The notes under the pieces are model-generated. The model saw nothing but the letters and a program-made list of their open reading frames with translations, was not told where the DNA came from and ran no database searches. 49,939 bases of DNA. Source: Frankia sp. AgB1.9 (GTDB taxonomy: Bacteria; Actinomycetota; Actinomycetes; Frankiales; Frankiaceae). This document shows, one piece after another, positions 8,819-17,736 of the stretch (position 1 is the first letter of the stretch; each line of letters begins with the position of its first letter). The position numbers and the translations under genes were made by a program. Location: the NCBI RefSeq assembly GCF_016786355.1, contig NZ_JADWYX010000067.1, positions 1 to 49,939 on the forward strand, written 5' to 3'.

Positions 8819-10213
8819 ATGACCACTCTCGCCGACGTCAGGCCGGTCCAGATCCGGCCGGAAACGGTCGGCTGGGCGCCGCTGCTCGTGGTGCTCGCCG
8901 GAACGTTCGTCACCTTCCTCGACTTCTTCATCGTCAACGTCGCCGTGCCGTCGATCCAGACCGACCTCCACGCCAACCCAGCCGCGGTGTCCCTCGTGGC
9001 GGCGGGGTACGGGCTGACGTTCGCGGCCGGGATGATCACGGGCGGGCGGCTCGGTGACATCTATGGGCGCCGCCGGATGTTCACCCTCGGCCTTGCCCTG
9101 TTCACCCTCACGTCCGCGGGCTGCGGCCTCGCTCCCACCGCCGGCGTGCTCATCGCCACCAGAATGCTGCAGGGCGCGGCCGGCGCGCTGCTCACCCCAC
9201 AGGTCCTCGCGATCCTCGGCACCACCTACACCGACTCCCGGCGGAACGCCGCCTTCGCGGCCTACGGGTTCGCGATGGGCATCGCCGGCGTGCTCGGCCA
9301 ACTCCTCGGCGGGGCGCTGATCCAGGCCGACGTCGCCGGTCTCGGCTGGCGGACGATCTTCCTGATCAACATCCCGGTCGGCCTCGCGACGTTGCCGATG
9401 GTCAGCCGGCTCGTGCCGGAGTCGCGTGGGGCCGCGACCCGGCTCGACCTGGTCGGGACAGCCCTCGGGACGGGCACGGTCACGGCCCTCGTCCTGCCCC
9501 TCATCGAGGGACGAGAGCACGGCTGGCCAGCCTGGACCTGGCTAAGCCTCGCAGCCGCACCGGCCTTGGCCGTCTGCTTCGCCGCGCATCAGCGACGGCG
9601 TTCGGCTCTCGGCCGCGCGCCGCTGGTAAATCTGGCGCTGTTCCGGGACCGGACCTTCTCCATCGGCTGCCTCGCCGGACTCACGTTCGCACTCGTCCCG
9701 CCGTCGTTCTTCTTCATCCTCGCGCTCTACCTCCAACGCGGACGCGGCTACAGCGCACTGTTCTCCGGAGTCGTGTTCACAGCGGTCGGAGCCGGCTACT
9801 TCGCAGCACTACTCGCCGCCACTCCGGTCGCGCGACGAATCGGCCACCAAGTGCTCGCCCTCGGCGCACTCCTCGTGGCGGCAGGCTGCGTCCTACTCGC
9901 CGAGGCGGCACATGCCGGGTCCGCCTGGGACCTCACCCCAGGCATGGCAGTCATCGGGTTCGGCATCGGCCTGGTACTCGTGCCGCTCACCTCGACCGTG
10001 CTCGCCGGCGTCGACCCACGCCACGCGGGATCGGCCGCGGGAATCCTCTCGACAGCCCAACAGGTCGGCGGGGCGCTCGGGGTCGCGGTCATCGGCATCG
10101 TGTTCTTCCGCCCCGGCGCGATCACCGACGCCTTCGCCGTCAGCCTCTGGGTACTCGCCGGACTCACCACAGCCACCGCCCTCCTGACGCAGCTGCTCCG
10201 CCCGAAGCACTGA
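8819..10213 (+). CDS. DHA2-type MFS drug exporter
   Basis: This 464-residue multi-TM exporter of the EmrB/QacA type would be proton-driven. Family marks include FLDFFIVNVAVPSIQTDL in TM1, GGRLGDIYGRRRM in the loop between TM2 and TM3 (the MFS motif A) and LLTPQVLAILGTTY in TM5. Hydrophobic segments continue to the C-terminus, fitting 14 TMs. The ATG at 8819 has an AGGAGA site; longer in-frame starts upstream read through the SnoaL gene. It is probably cotranscribed with the SnoaL-like gene and controlled by the divergent XRE regulator. The substrate is unknown. Confidence 0.93.
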   Translation: MTTLADVRPVQIRPETVGWAPLLVVLAGTFVTFLDFFIVNVAVPSIQTDLHANPAAVSLVAAGYGLTFAAGMITGGRLGDIYGRRRMFTLGLALFTLTSAGCGLAPTAGVLIATRMLQGAAGALLTPQVLAILGTTYTDSRRNAAFAAYGFAMGIAGVLGQLLGGALIQADVAGLGWRTIFLINIPVGLATLPMVSRLVPESRGAATRLDLVGTALGTGTVTALVLPLIEGREHGWPAWTWLSLAAAPALAVCFAAHQRRRSALGRAPLVNLALFRDRTFSIGCLAGLTFALVPPSFFFILALYLQRGRGYSALFSGVVFTAVGAGYFAALLAATPVARRIGHQVLALGALLVAAGCVLLAEAAHAGSAWDLTPGMAVIGFGIGLVLVPLTSTVLAGVDPRHAGSAAGILSTAQQVGGALGVAVIGIVFFRPGAITDAFAVSLWVLAGLTTATALLTQLLRPKH

Positions 10214-10233
10214 TCTCGCCGACAGCCAACGAC

Positions 10234-10268
10234 CACGGATCGGGCCACCGACATCGGCCCGATCCGTG
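10234..10268 (+). terminator. Strong hairpin terminator after the MFS gene
   Basis: A perfect 13-bp stem, CACGGATCGGGCC with GGCCCGATCCGTG, encloses a 9-base loop, starting 20 bp after the exporter stop. There is no long U-tract, as is common in Actinobacteria. It separates the exporter from the next plus-strand gene. Confidence 0.8.
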
Positions 10269-10334
10269 ACCTTGTCGGCGCCTGAAGGGCACGCCCAGCC
10301 GGGTAGATGCTCCTCAGCCCCGCAGAGGGCCGCC

Positions 10335-10360
10335 GAGGGTGGGGTGCGTAGCGACGGGCC
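10335..10360. repeat. Direct repeat copy 1 (with 12108-12134)
   Basis: This 26-bp element begins GAGGGTGGGGTGC and ends GTAGCGACGGGCC. It recurs at 12108-12134 in the same orientation with one extra C. The pair flanks the HTH and DUF2637 genes. Confidence 0.6.
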
Positions 10361-10466
10361 GGCCCTGCCCGGACCTCCGCTGCGGCAGCGGTCTTCACGC
10401 GCAACGTACCTGGACGATCGCGACCGCGGACTGCGCCTCGACGGCCGTCGAATAGGCTCCCGAAAC

Positions 10467-10697
10467 GTGGGGCAACCGCTGATGGGCGCCGCGGAAATCG
10501 CGAAACGGCTCGGTACCGACCGCACCCGGGTCAACCAGCTGTTACGCACCGATCCGACGTTCCCGAAGCCCTACGCCACCCTGGCCGCCGGCCACATCTG
10601 GCGTACCGAGGACATTGAGGGCTGGCTCGCCGAACATCGCCCCGACGGCCGATTGCGCCGCCGCAGCGGCGCCGGCGAGAAGAGCGATGACACGTAG
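10467..10697 (+). CDS. Small helix-turn-helix protein (76 aa)
   Basis: It reads MGAAEIAKRLGTDRTRVNQL then FPKPYATLAAGHIWRTEDIE. This is the pattern of small AlpA/MerR-like HTH proteins: helix-turn-helix, then a wing with a Trp-Arg-x-x-Asp-Ile motif. GTG at 10467 or ATG at 10482 can start it. The GTG sits 8 bases after a TAGGCT -10-like hexamer (10453-10458), so the transcript may be leaderless. A longer frame back to 10266 is unlikely because it covers the terminator stem and a repeat. It may control plasmid or excision functions; its target is unknown. Confidence 0.65.
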   Translation: MGQPLMGAAEIAKRLGTDRTRVNQLLRTDPTFPKPYATLAAGHIWRTEDIEGWLAEHRPDGRLRRRSGAGEKSDDT

Positions 10698-10847
10698 GCC
10701 GGCGGGCAGCGGGCACGCACCAACGTCCCGGCGCCAATCGGCGGCCAAAACAGTCAGCCGGCGCCCAGGCCACCTGATGTCTGGCGAGGTAGGCGCCGTC
10801 AAGCCACAGCGTTGTTCTCCTGCCGGGGCCTGGTGCCGCTGCCGACT

Positions 10848-11921
10848 TCACGCGGACAGGCGGAGCCCAGCGACGGGGCGGCGCACCTGGGCGATGTAGC
10901 GGCGAGCGGTGCCTGCATGGAGATCCACGATCGGCGCCAGGTCGCGGGCGAGGGCATAGTCGGAACGCGGGTCATCGGGGGCGACGCTAGCCAGGAGCGC
11001 GATCAGCGCGGCCCGCTTGGTACCCGCCCTCAGCACGGGGACCGGGCCAAAGGTCATGTCAGCGTTCCCCGTCGACGCGGCGACACTCTGCGCTGCCCCG
11101 TCCGGCCCGGCGGCGGTGTGCACACCCAAGGGGTTCGCCCCGTCGAGCTCGTCGCCAGGCATCGGGCGAGGACCCTGGGACCTATCGCCGCGAACGCCTT
11201 GCGGTTCGGGGCTGGCCGCAGCGGTGAACCCAGCCGGGCCAGGCGTCGGAACACCCGGCGCTCCTAGGCCTGGACCGACCGCAACCGCCGGGTGGCGCCG
11301 GCCGGCCTGGCCCTCAGGCACGGAGGAACGGGTGGCGGCACGAATCTGGCCCATCAAAAGCTCGTAGGCGCCGATCAGCGCAGCACTCGGCCACGCAGAG
11401 ATCACGCGGGCCGCGAGGTCCGGCTGCGCGTGCATGACATTGGCCGCGACGCTCGCCGCCGAGCTGAGAGCCAGCAGCGTGTACGGAAGCCAATTACGGC
11501 GACGACCAGCGCGGCTGTCAGCCAGCAGGGTCATCGAGGCCGCGACGATCAGTCCGTCGACGGAGATAGGAATGATCGCCGCGGCAGTCGGGTCCTCGCC
11601 GTGGTCGAGGGCGACACCCCTGATGTGGCGGTAGCTGACGGAGGCGGCGATGACCGCGACCGCGAGCACCGCGAGAACAGTCGCGAGGCGGATCCAGGAG
11701 TCGCCGTCGCGCCACCGGCGCGGTCGCGTTCGGCTGGGACCACCGGTGCCCACGTCGGGGGCGCTCTGAGCCGCCCAGCCCATGGCGTGAAGCTGAGCGC
11801 TTCCGCGCGTGGCGGCCGGAACGCTGTCCGAGGTTGGCGGGAGGACGGTCTGAAGCCGCGGGAAGACGGGCTCAGGGACTGCCCAGCCACCGCGGATCGG
11901 AGCGGTCGGAGCGAGGGTCAT
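10848..11921 (-). CDS. DUF2637 membrane protein (SpdB-like)
   Basis: The 357-residue protein has a proline-rich cytoplasmic N-terminus, then a DUF2637-type membrane domain: SWIRLATVLAVLAVAVIAAS, SYRHIRGVALDHGED, IIPISVDGLIVAASMTLLAD, LPYTLLALSSAASVAANVMH and ISAWPSAALIGAYELLMGQI. The histidine after the first TM and the conserved PISVDG turn mark the family. Its C-terminal tail (ALIALLASVAPDDPRSDYAL, TARRYIAQVRRP) resembles a small helix-turn-helix, as in other actinomycete plasmid versions. DUF2637 proteins are common on actinomycete plasmids and are linked with mycelial spread. Start at 11921 is chosen for the GGAGA site; an in-frame extension to 11975 is less likely. Confidence 0.88.
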   Translation of the reverse strand: MTLAPTAPIRGGWAVPEPVFPRLQTVLPPTSDSVPAATRGSAQLHAMGWAAQSAPDVGTGGPSRTRPRRWRDGDSWIRLATVLAVLAVAVIAASVSYRHIRGVALDHGEDPTAAAIIPISVDGLIVAASMTLLADSRAGRRRNWLPYTLLALSSAASVAANVMHAQPDLAARVISAWPSAALIGAYELLMGQIRAATRSSVPEGQAGRRHPAVAVGPGLGAPGVPTPGPAGFTAAASPEPQGVRGDRSQGPRPMPGDELDGANPLGVHTAAGPDGAAQSVAASTGNADMTFGPVPVLRAGTKRAALIALLASVAPDDPRSDYALARDLAPIVDLHAGTARRYIAQVRRPVAGLRLSA

Positions 11922-12761
11922 GTCGTCTCCTGCAGGGGTGTGCGTGGTGCGACGGAGGCGGGGACGGCCGAGCATCGAAATGTCGGGTGTGGCGAAGTTT
12001 CACGGAATGTAGCTCCCCGTTATTCAACGATCGTGGAGGCTGTTGTTCGGCGTGTCGACGGCTCGCGCCCACGACCGGTCGTCCACGACGCGTCTACGAG
12101 CCCCGGCGAGGGTGGGGTGCCGTAGCGACGGGCCCAGCGAGGGTTACCAGGCGCTTTTCCGGCCGGTCCCTCGATCGTGAGGGCCTCGACGAGGGCCGGC
12201 GCGAGGCTTGAGCCCGGCCTGGCGGGTCAGGTGAGGGTCGCCGCGAGGGCCTCGGTGAGGTCGTCGGTCGACACCGTCAGCTCGTGACACCAGACGCCTA
12301 GGCGCTATCGACGCGAGGGCGCCAGGCCGCGCCAGGCTTGCGAGGGAGGAAGTTCGAGGGGAGTCACCAAATCGGTCGAAGAACGAGCATCGCTGGCCGT
12401 CGGCGCCCAACATCACCGTGCCCCGCCTTCGAGCACATCGGCGTCGAGCACGCCCATCAGGCCTGTTTCGTCGAGGTAACCGCGCTCTGGCGGCATCGCG
12501 CCATATGGCCAAAACATGGCGGAGGCTGGCCAAGCTGTTCACCTTCCCGGGTCGTCCGGGTTGGGCTAGTTTGCGCCTACCGAGTTCGGCTGATTGCCGG
12601 CGCGCATCGGGGAGCGCGCGGACAATTGGCCCATCGGCTTACAAACGCGCCTGGGCGCCCAAGCACTCGATCAGACTGCTGCCTTTGCAGTGTCCTGCCC
12701 ACCAACGGCCATTCGTTGGTGCCGTGTGCCACCCCGCCCGGCGCGCCTGTTAGGAGGCCCA
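11922..12761. other. Long intergenic region with relic sequence
   Basis: No gene is convincing. It carries the second copy of the 27-bp direct repeat (12108-12134). A short reverse-strand relic at about 12227-12304 (HELTVSTDDLTEALAATLT) resembles the broken reading frame at 1800-1915. The bases before 12762 should hold the promoter of the Tad-like operon, but no clear -35/-10 pair was found. Confidence 0.4.
12108..12134. repeat. Direct repeat copy 2 (with 10335-10360)
   Basis: It matches the 26-bp element at 10335-10360 except for one inserted C in the middle, in the same orientation 1.8 kb apart. Confidence 0.6.
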
Positions 12762-13514
12762 ATGCGACCCGGCTCCCCACCACATCGCCGCCTACCTAAA
12801 GCGGGTCCGCGCCACATGACTCGGCTCCGCGCGCGCAATGTCCGGATCCGGACAACCGGCATCGAAAGGCAACCCGGCTATGTCCGCATCCGGGCGTTCG
12901 CAGTCATCGCCACCCTCAGCGTGTGCCTGACCACTGCTGCCTGCGGCGGCTCCAGCGGGGGCACCTCCAACTCGCCCTCGACTACTTCGAGCGCCAGGCC
13001 GACGGTCACGGCCCCGGCATCGCCGATCGACGGTGCCGCAGTGGTCCGCGCCGCGGTAACCACGGCGCAGGCTCGCTACTACCGGGCGTATCGCGCGGCC
13101 GCCGCCAGCCCCCGTGACCAGGCACTCGTGAATGCGCTACTCGCGGTGTATGTCGACGGTTCGGTACCCGCGCGCAACGAGCAAGGCGACATTTCATATC
13201 TCGCAAGCCACGGTTATGTCGTCCGCCCCAGCGCCAACGACTACTACATCATCGAGAACATCACCGTCGATGCCCTCCCACCTGCGGGAAGAGCAACAGC
13301 GACCGTGTGTGGCTACGACACCGGCGTCATCATCGACGGGGTCAATCACGCGCCCGACGGGCAGGACATCATCGTCAACAACACCCCGTCGAGTGGCCGC
13401 ACCCATGTCGTGTGGGCGCAGCAGGCCGACGGCACCTGGAAGATCGACGGCGGCGACCTCGTCAGCAGCTGGGAAGGCGAGAACCGGTGCCCGGCCCGGC
13501 CCGCCGGCTCCTGA
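12762..13514 (+). CDS. Lipoprotein, first gene of the Tad-like operon
   Basis: This is a 250-residue predicted lipoprotein. A hydrophobic stretch (FAVIATLSVCLTTAACGG) ends in lipobox TAAC with Cys61, followed by a Ser/Thr-rich linker. The rest holds AAVTTAQARYYRAYRAAAAS, DGSVPARNEQGDISYLASHG and a C-terminal TWKIDGGDLVSSW, resembling small NTF2-like or mce-associated extracytoplasmic domains, but the match is loose. ATG at 12762 has a perfect AGGAGG site; ATG at 12816 would give a more normal signal length (Cys43). The stop overlaps the next gene, which suggests a common transcript. Confidence 0.8.
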   Translation: MRPGSPPHRRLPKAGPRHMTRLRARNVRIRTTGIERQPGYVRIRAFAVIATLSVCLTTAACGGSSGGTSNSPSTTSSARPTVTAPASPIDGAAVVRAAVTTAQARYYRAYRAAAASPRDQALVNALLAVYVDGSVPARNEQGDISYLASHGYVVRPSANDYYIIENITVDALPPAGRATATVCGYDTGVIIDGVNHAPDGQDIIVNNTPSSGRTHVVWAQQADGTWKIDGGDLVSSWEGENRCPARPAGS

Positions 13515-14401
13515 TTGCCATCGGCACGACAACCGTGTTGACCGGCGCCGCGTTCACCGTGCTTCCGTCGCTGCCCGCCTGGGCGGACCCGCGGCCCATC
13601 AGTTTCTTCAACGAGGGCCTGGCGGCGCACGGCGAGGTGCGCACCGACCAGGACCGCGAGCAGCTCATCGGCTCGCTGACCGCGACCGGCGACGCCCCGT
13701 CGCCAGCCGGCAACGCAGGTGCGGCCCCACGCTGCGTCTGGGAGACGGCGCAGCGGTACCTGGCCTCGACCCCCTCGGAGCCGGGCGGGCCGGCCGTCCA
13801 GTCCCCTGACCGAACGGACGCTGACGGGTCTGTCTCCCGTCTGTACGTCCGGCTGTGTGACGGCAAGTTGACCACCTGGGAATGGTTCCAGGTCCAGAAC
13901 GTGCCCGCCCTGCAGGCGGCGGCGGAAGACGAGGTCCGCCAGCAACTGCCGACGCCCAAGCCGGTGTTGTCGCCGGACCCGGACAGCGGGCTGGTGGTCA
14001 AGGTCGCGACCTGGTTCGCGGTTCCGGCGGCGCAGTGGGTCGCAGTGACGGCGACGGCCGAGGCGCTCGGCCTGTCAGTCACCGTCACCGCGACACCCGA
14101 TGCGTTGGTCTTCGATCCCGGGGACGGCGCGCCGCCCGCGACGTGTCCGGGGCCGGGGCTGACCTTCGATCCGGTAGCCCCACCGCCGTCGAACACCCCA
14201 CCGCCGGCGTGTTCCTACACCTACCGGGATGCCTCGACCGCGGCTGCGAACGGGCGCAGTTGGGCGGCGTCGCTGTCGGTGCGTTGGCGGGTCACCTGGG
14301 CGGTCAGCGACGGCGAGACGGGCCTTCTCGATCCGCTCGTGACGACGGCGCCGTTCGACGCGGTCGTGCGCGAATACCAGGCCGTGGAGCGAAGCGGCTG
14401 A
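13487..14401 (+). CDS. Secreted protein of the Tad-like operon
   Basis: This is a 304-residue exported protein. It begins with a signal peptide (VPGPARRLLIAIGTTTVLTG, then LPSLPAWADPRP, probable cleavage after AWA). The body holds CVWETAQRYLA, YVRLCDGKLTTWEWFQVQNV and a C-terminal repeat of strand-like segments (FDPVAPPPSNTPPPACSYTY, SLSVRWRVTWAV). The GTG start at 13487 lies inside the upstream gene, so translation is coupled. This is a usual companion of actinobacterial Tad-like loci, with unknown function. Its residues do not suggest an enzyme. Confidence 0.78.
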   Translation: MPGPARRLLIAIGTTTVLTGAAFTVLPSLPAWADPRPISFFNEGLAAHGEVRTDQDREQLIGSLTATGDAPSPAGNAGAAPRCVWETAQRYLASTPSEPGGPAVQSPDRTDADGSVSRLYVRLCDGKLTTWEWFQVQNVPALQAAAEDEVRQQLPTPKPVLSPDPDSGLVVKVATWFAVPAAQWVAVTATAEALGLSVTVTATPDALVFDPGDGAPPATCPGPGLTFDPVAPPPSNTPPPACSYTYRDASTAAANGRSWAASLSVRWRVTWAVSDGETGLLDPLVTTAPFDAVVREYQAVERSG

Positions 14402-14456
14402 TGACCACGACGATGCCGGGGCGGCCGTGCCCCGGCGCGAGGAGAAGGGATCGGCG

Positions 14457-15380
14457 ATGACGTTCGTCGCGCCGCGCCGCTGGGACGCCCCGGAACCGGA
14501 CGCCGAGCCCCTCTGGGAGCCGACCGCCGGGACAAGAGGGCCGCTGCGGTGGGGTGCCCTGGCCACCGGGCTGCTGTTGGCAGTCGTCGGGGCTTTTGGG
14601 GCGGTATGGCTGGGCTCCAACCACCAGCACCTGATCGACACCGTGGCGTTGGCTCGGCCGCTGGAACGCGGCCAGGTCCTCACGACCGGGGACCTGGCCG
14701 ACGTACGGGTGACCACGGACGGGGGACGTATCCGGCTGGTGACACCAGCGACGGCCCGTGCCGTGATGGTGGGCCGCCAGGCGTTGGTCGACCTGCCCGC
14801 CGGCATCGTGCTCAACCCGGAGCTCCTGGGGACGGTCGCGGGCTCCGCCGGCACGTTGACGCTCGGGGTGGCGGTGGACGCGGCGGGTCTGCCGTCGTCC
14901 GGGCCACGATCGGGTGAGCTGGTGGACGTCGTCGGGGTGGACCCGGTGACGAAGGAGCCGGTGACGCTCGCCGAGCAGGTGACGGTGACCGAGGTCCGCG
15001 CCCAGAACAGCGCCGCTGGCAGCGGTGGCATGGTCGTCTACCTGGCCGTCCCGGACACGGTCGCCGCGCAGGTCGCGATGGCCGCCGCGACGAGCCCCGG
15101 TGTCCGCCTCCTCGGTGTCACAGGCTCCGCGGCCGCTGCTGTCGGCGCGCCGTCGACTGACGGTTCCGCGGGCGCCGGCCCGGACCCCGCGGCGGGCGCC
15201 GGCACCAGCGGCCCAACGGTCGCCGGGGCACCGGCCGCCGGCGGCACAGGTGGCGGCGTCGCTGACCCGTCGACTCAGCCGGTCACTCCGGGAGCCAACG
15301 GCACCGGGGTGGGCGTCTCGGGCACCGCCGGGCCTGGGGCCACGGCCGGCCTGGGCGGGACGCTTGGAGGCGGCGGCTGA
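14457..15380 (+). CDS. SAF-domain / CpaB-like protein
   Basis: The 307-residue protein has one N-terminal TM (ALATGLLLAVVGAFGAVWLG), then a SAF-like domain (about 60-125: LARPLERGQVLTTGDLADVR, LVDLPAGIVLNPELLG). A CpaB/RcpC-like region follows (LTLGVAVDAAGLPSSGPRSG, ELVDVVGVDP), then a Gly/Ala/Pro-rich tail of about 90 residues. In Tad systems CpaB forms part of the assembly apparatus in the envelope. ATG at 14457 has a GAGGAGAAGGG site; an in-frame GTG lies 30 bases upstream. Its TGA overlaps the ATG of tadA by one base. Confidence 0.85.
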   Translation: MTFVAPRRWDAPEPDAEPLWEPTAGTRGPLRWGALATGLLLAVVGAFGAVWLGSNHQHLIDTVALARPLERGQVLTTGDLADVRVTTDGGRIRLVTPATARAVMVGRQALVDLPAGIVLNPELLGTVAGSAGTLTLGVAVDAAGLPSSGPRSGELVDVVGVDPVTKEPVTLAEQVTVTEVRAQNSAAGSGGMVVYLAVPDTVAAQVAMAAATSPGVRLLGVTGSAAAAVGAPSTDGSAGAGPDPAAGAGTSGPTVAGAPAAGGTGGGVADPSTQPVTPGANGTGVGVSGTAGPGATAGLGGTLGGGG

Positions 15381-16810
15381 TGGCGACGCGTGGTTCCCGC
15401 CAGGACGACGATCGGGCGCCGCTGATCCGGGCGATTGCGCCGGCCGCGCAGGCAATGCCGGTGCCCGTCGAGCCGGACAACGCCGAGGTGGAGGCGGCGT
15501 GGATCGCGGTACTGGTGGCGCGGGTCGGCGAGGTCGTGCAGACGCGACTGGGGCACGTCCGCCGTCCAGGAACGGCCGGCGGGGTCGATCGGGCCCGGCT
15601 GGTCGAGGACTCGGTCACGGCCGTGCTGGACGCGGCCCGCCGGCAGGCGGAAGCCGAGGGGCGTCCACCGATAGGCCCGGTGGCCGAGGATCTGGTCCGA
15701 CAGCAGGCCCGGGCCGCGGGCGCCGATCTGGGCCCGATGGGCCCGGTGCTGTCGGCGGCACATCGCTTCAGTGATGTGGAGATCAACGGTGCCGTGAACA
15801 TGATCTGCACCGAACGTCTCACGGGGCGGCGGGTGGAGGGCCCGTCGCCGTTCGAGTCGGACGGCCAGGTGTGGGAGTGGGTCGCCAGCCAGGCCGCGCT
15901 CGCGGGCCGGCGGTTCGACGAGGCCAATCCGTCGGTCCGGTTCCGGCTGCCGAACGGGGTGCGGGTCCACGCGATCGGCCGGGTCACGTCGCTGACCCAT
16001 CTGGACTGCCGGCTGTTCGCCCCCGGGTTCGAGACGCTCGCGGGGCTCGCGGCCGGGGGCCTGTGCGGTCCGGATGTGATCGCTTTGTTGGCTGCGACGT
16101 CCGCGTTGCAGGTGCCGTTCGGTCTGGTGATCTCCGGTGGCACCGGCGTGGGCAAGACCACGCTGCTGCGTGCGTGGGCGAATGCCACGCCCGCGGACCG
16201 GTCCCTGGAACGGGTTATCACCGTCGAGGACGAGGCCGAGTTGTTCCTCGACCGCGCCCGGTGGCGCAACCTGGTCGAGTTCGAGACCCGCGAGCCCAAT
16301 GTCGACGGCCGCGGCGAGTACTCGATGGAGCGCTACCTGACCGCCGACCTGCGCCGCGAGACCCCCAGCCGGCTCCTGCTGGGGGAGCTGAAACCCGACG
16401 GCGGCGTCCTGCCGCTGCTGCTCGGCGCCGGGCAGGGCATCGGCCAGGGAGTCGCCACGACGATCCACGCCCTGTCCGCGGCGGATGTCGTCGCCCGGCT
16501 GCAGACCTATGCCGCGTTCGGCTCCCGGCAGGTCGGCGAGCCGGTGGTGCTGGCGACGATCGCGCGCGCGGTCGACCTCGTGGTCCACGTCGCCCAGATC
16601 GGCGGGCGACGGGTGATCACGGAGGTGCGGGAGATCGGGGACTACCAGGCCGGGATGGTCACGTCCGCGCAGTTGTGGGCGTGGCATTCCGGTGTGGGCC
16701 GGGCGGTGCGCACCGAGATCGACCTTTCGCCCGCGCTGCGGGACAAACTCGCGACGGTCATCGATCCGCGGCAGTTCGCCGCGCGCCGCGCCCCGGCAGG
16801 GATCCGGTGA
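15380..16810 (+). CDS. tadA: TadA/CpaF secretion ATPase
   Basis: This 476-residue type II/IV secretion NTPase would power pilus or secretion assembly at the inner membrane. The N-terminal domain (RFSDVEINGAVNMICTERL) precedes the core with Walker A GGTGVGKTT (253-261), ITVEDEAELFL (Asp box), a Walker B-like LLLGELKPDG and the ATTIHALSAADVVARL His box. Length and order fit TadA/CpaF. In the Walker B-like stretch the family's usual acidic GEvR/GEi becomes GELK, which is tolerable. The start overlaps the upstream stop, and tadB follows with a 4-bp overlap. Confidence 0.95.
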   Translation: MATRGSRQDDDRAPLIRAIAPAAQAMPVPVEPDNAEVEAAWIAVLVARVGEVVQTRLGHVRRPGTAGGVDRARLVEDSVTAVLDAARRQAEAEGRPPIGPVAEDLVRQQARAAGADLGPMGPVLSAAHRFSDVEINGAVNMICTERLTGRRVEGPSPFESDGQVWEWVASQAALAGRRFDEANPSVRFRLPNGVRVHAIGRVTSLTHLDCRLFAPGFETLAGLAAGGLCGPDVIALLAATSALQVPFGLVISGGTGVGKTTLLRAWANATPADRSLERVITVEDEAELFLDRARWRNLVEFETREPNVDGRGEYSMERYLTADLRRETPSRLLLGELKPDGGVLPLLLGAGQGIGQGVATTIHALSAADVVARLQTYAAFGSRQVGEPVVLATIARAVDLVVHVAQIGGRRVITEVREIGDYQAGMVTSAQLWAWHSGVGRAVRTEIDLSPALRDKLATVIDPRQFAARRAPAGIR

Positions 16811-17736
16811 CCGGCGGGATGAGGTTGCTGGAGCTCGCGGGCGCGGGCGGCCTCGCCGGCCTCGGCCTATGGCTGACGGCGCTGACCCTCGCGGGCCGGC
16901 TGAACCGGCCACGCGGCGTACCTGCCGCGGATGGGGCCCGGGCTGCCGGATGGGCCGCGCCGAGTGAGCGGCGGGGGCACGGCCGGACAGAGATCGCGGG
17001 ACTCGCCGGGTGGCGGCAGGTTCGGGGGGCGGGGGCCACGCCGATTGTCGCGGCCGCGTTTTGTGGGCTGGTCGTGGGTTGGCTGGTCGGGGTGCCGGTG
17101 CTCGCGGTCGCGGCCGGTGGACTGGTGTTCCTGGTCCGGGAGGCGCGGGGGCTGCGGGCGGTGCCGCGGGTCAACGAGCTGGGTGAGGCGATCGCGACCT
17201 GGTGCGAGACGATCCGCCAGGACCTGGACGCCGGCCAGCAGCTGCTGGCGGCGGTCGCCGCGTCCTGCCAGCTGCCCCCGCCGCCGCTCGCCGACCCGCT
17301 GGCCGGACTGGCCCGTCGGCTCGGTGAGCGTGAGCCGTTGCCGGTGGCGCTCGCCGCGTTCCACCGCGACGTCGAGCACCCGGCGGTCGGTCAGGTCGTG
17401 GTCGCGTTGAACCTGGCTTACCGGCACGGCGCGGGCGATCTCGCCCGGCTGATGGCCAGCCAGGTCGAGACCACCCGTCACCGCGTCGCGGTGCTGCGTG
17501 ACCTGCATGCCGGCCGGGCCCGCCACCGCCGCGCGATGAGCCTCCTGCTTGGCCTGTTCACGCTGGTCACAGTCGTGCTGCTCGGGGCATGGCCCGCCGT
17601 CCTCGCCCCGTACCGGACCGGCGAGGGGCAGCTCGTACTGGCCGGCCTGCTGCTGGCCGTAGCCGGCGCGGTCCGCGCCCTGTTACGCCGATCCCGCCCG
17701 CCGGCAGTTCCCGACTTCTTCCGGGAGACCCCGTGA
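16807..17736 (+). CDS. tadB: TadB-like platform protein
   Basis: This 309-residue inner-membrane protein has an N-terminal TM (LELAGAGGLAGLGLWLTALT), a central pair near 75-115 (VGWLVGVPVLAVAAGGLVFL), a cytoplasmic T2SSF region (ELGEAIATWCETIRQDLDAG, then LAYRHGAGDLARLMASQVET) and two C-terminal TMs (MSLLLGLFTLVTVVLLGAWP, GQLVLAGLLLAVAGAVRALL). TadB and TadC form the platform on which TadA acts. The GTG at 16807 gives a GTGA overlap with tadA; ATG at 16819 is the alternative start. Confidence 0.88.
   Translation: MTGGMRLLELAGAGGLAGLGLWLTALTLAGRLNRPRGVPAADGARAAGWAAPSERRGHGRTEIAGLAGWRQVRGAGATPIVAAAFCGLVVGWLVGVPVLAVAAGGLVFLVREARGLRAVPRVNELGEAIATWCETIRQDLDAGQQLLAAVAASCQLPPPPLADPLAGLARRLGEREPLPVALAAFHRDVEHPAVGQVVVALNLAYRHGAGDLARLMASQVETTRHRVAVLRDLHAGRARHRRAMSLLLGLFTLVTVVLLGAWPAVLAPYRTGEGQLVLAGLLLAVAGAVRALLRRSRPPAVPDFFRETP

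Noticed and set aside
11292..12125. Plus-strand frame of 277 codons
   Set aside because: Antisense of the DUF2637 gene, which has clear TM segments and a ribosome site.
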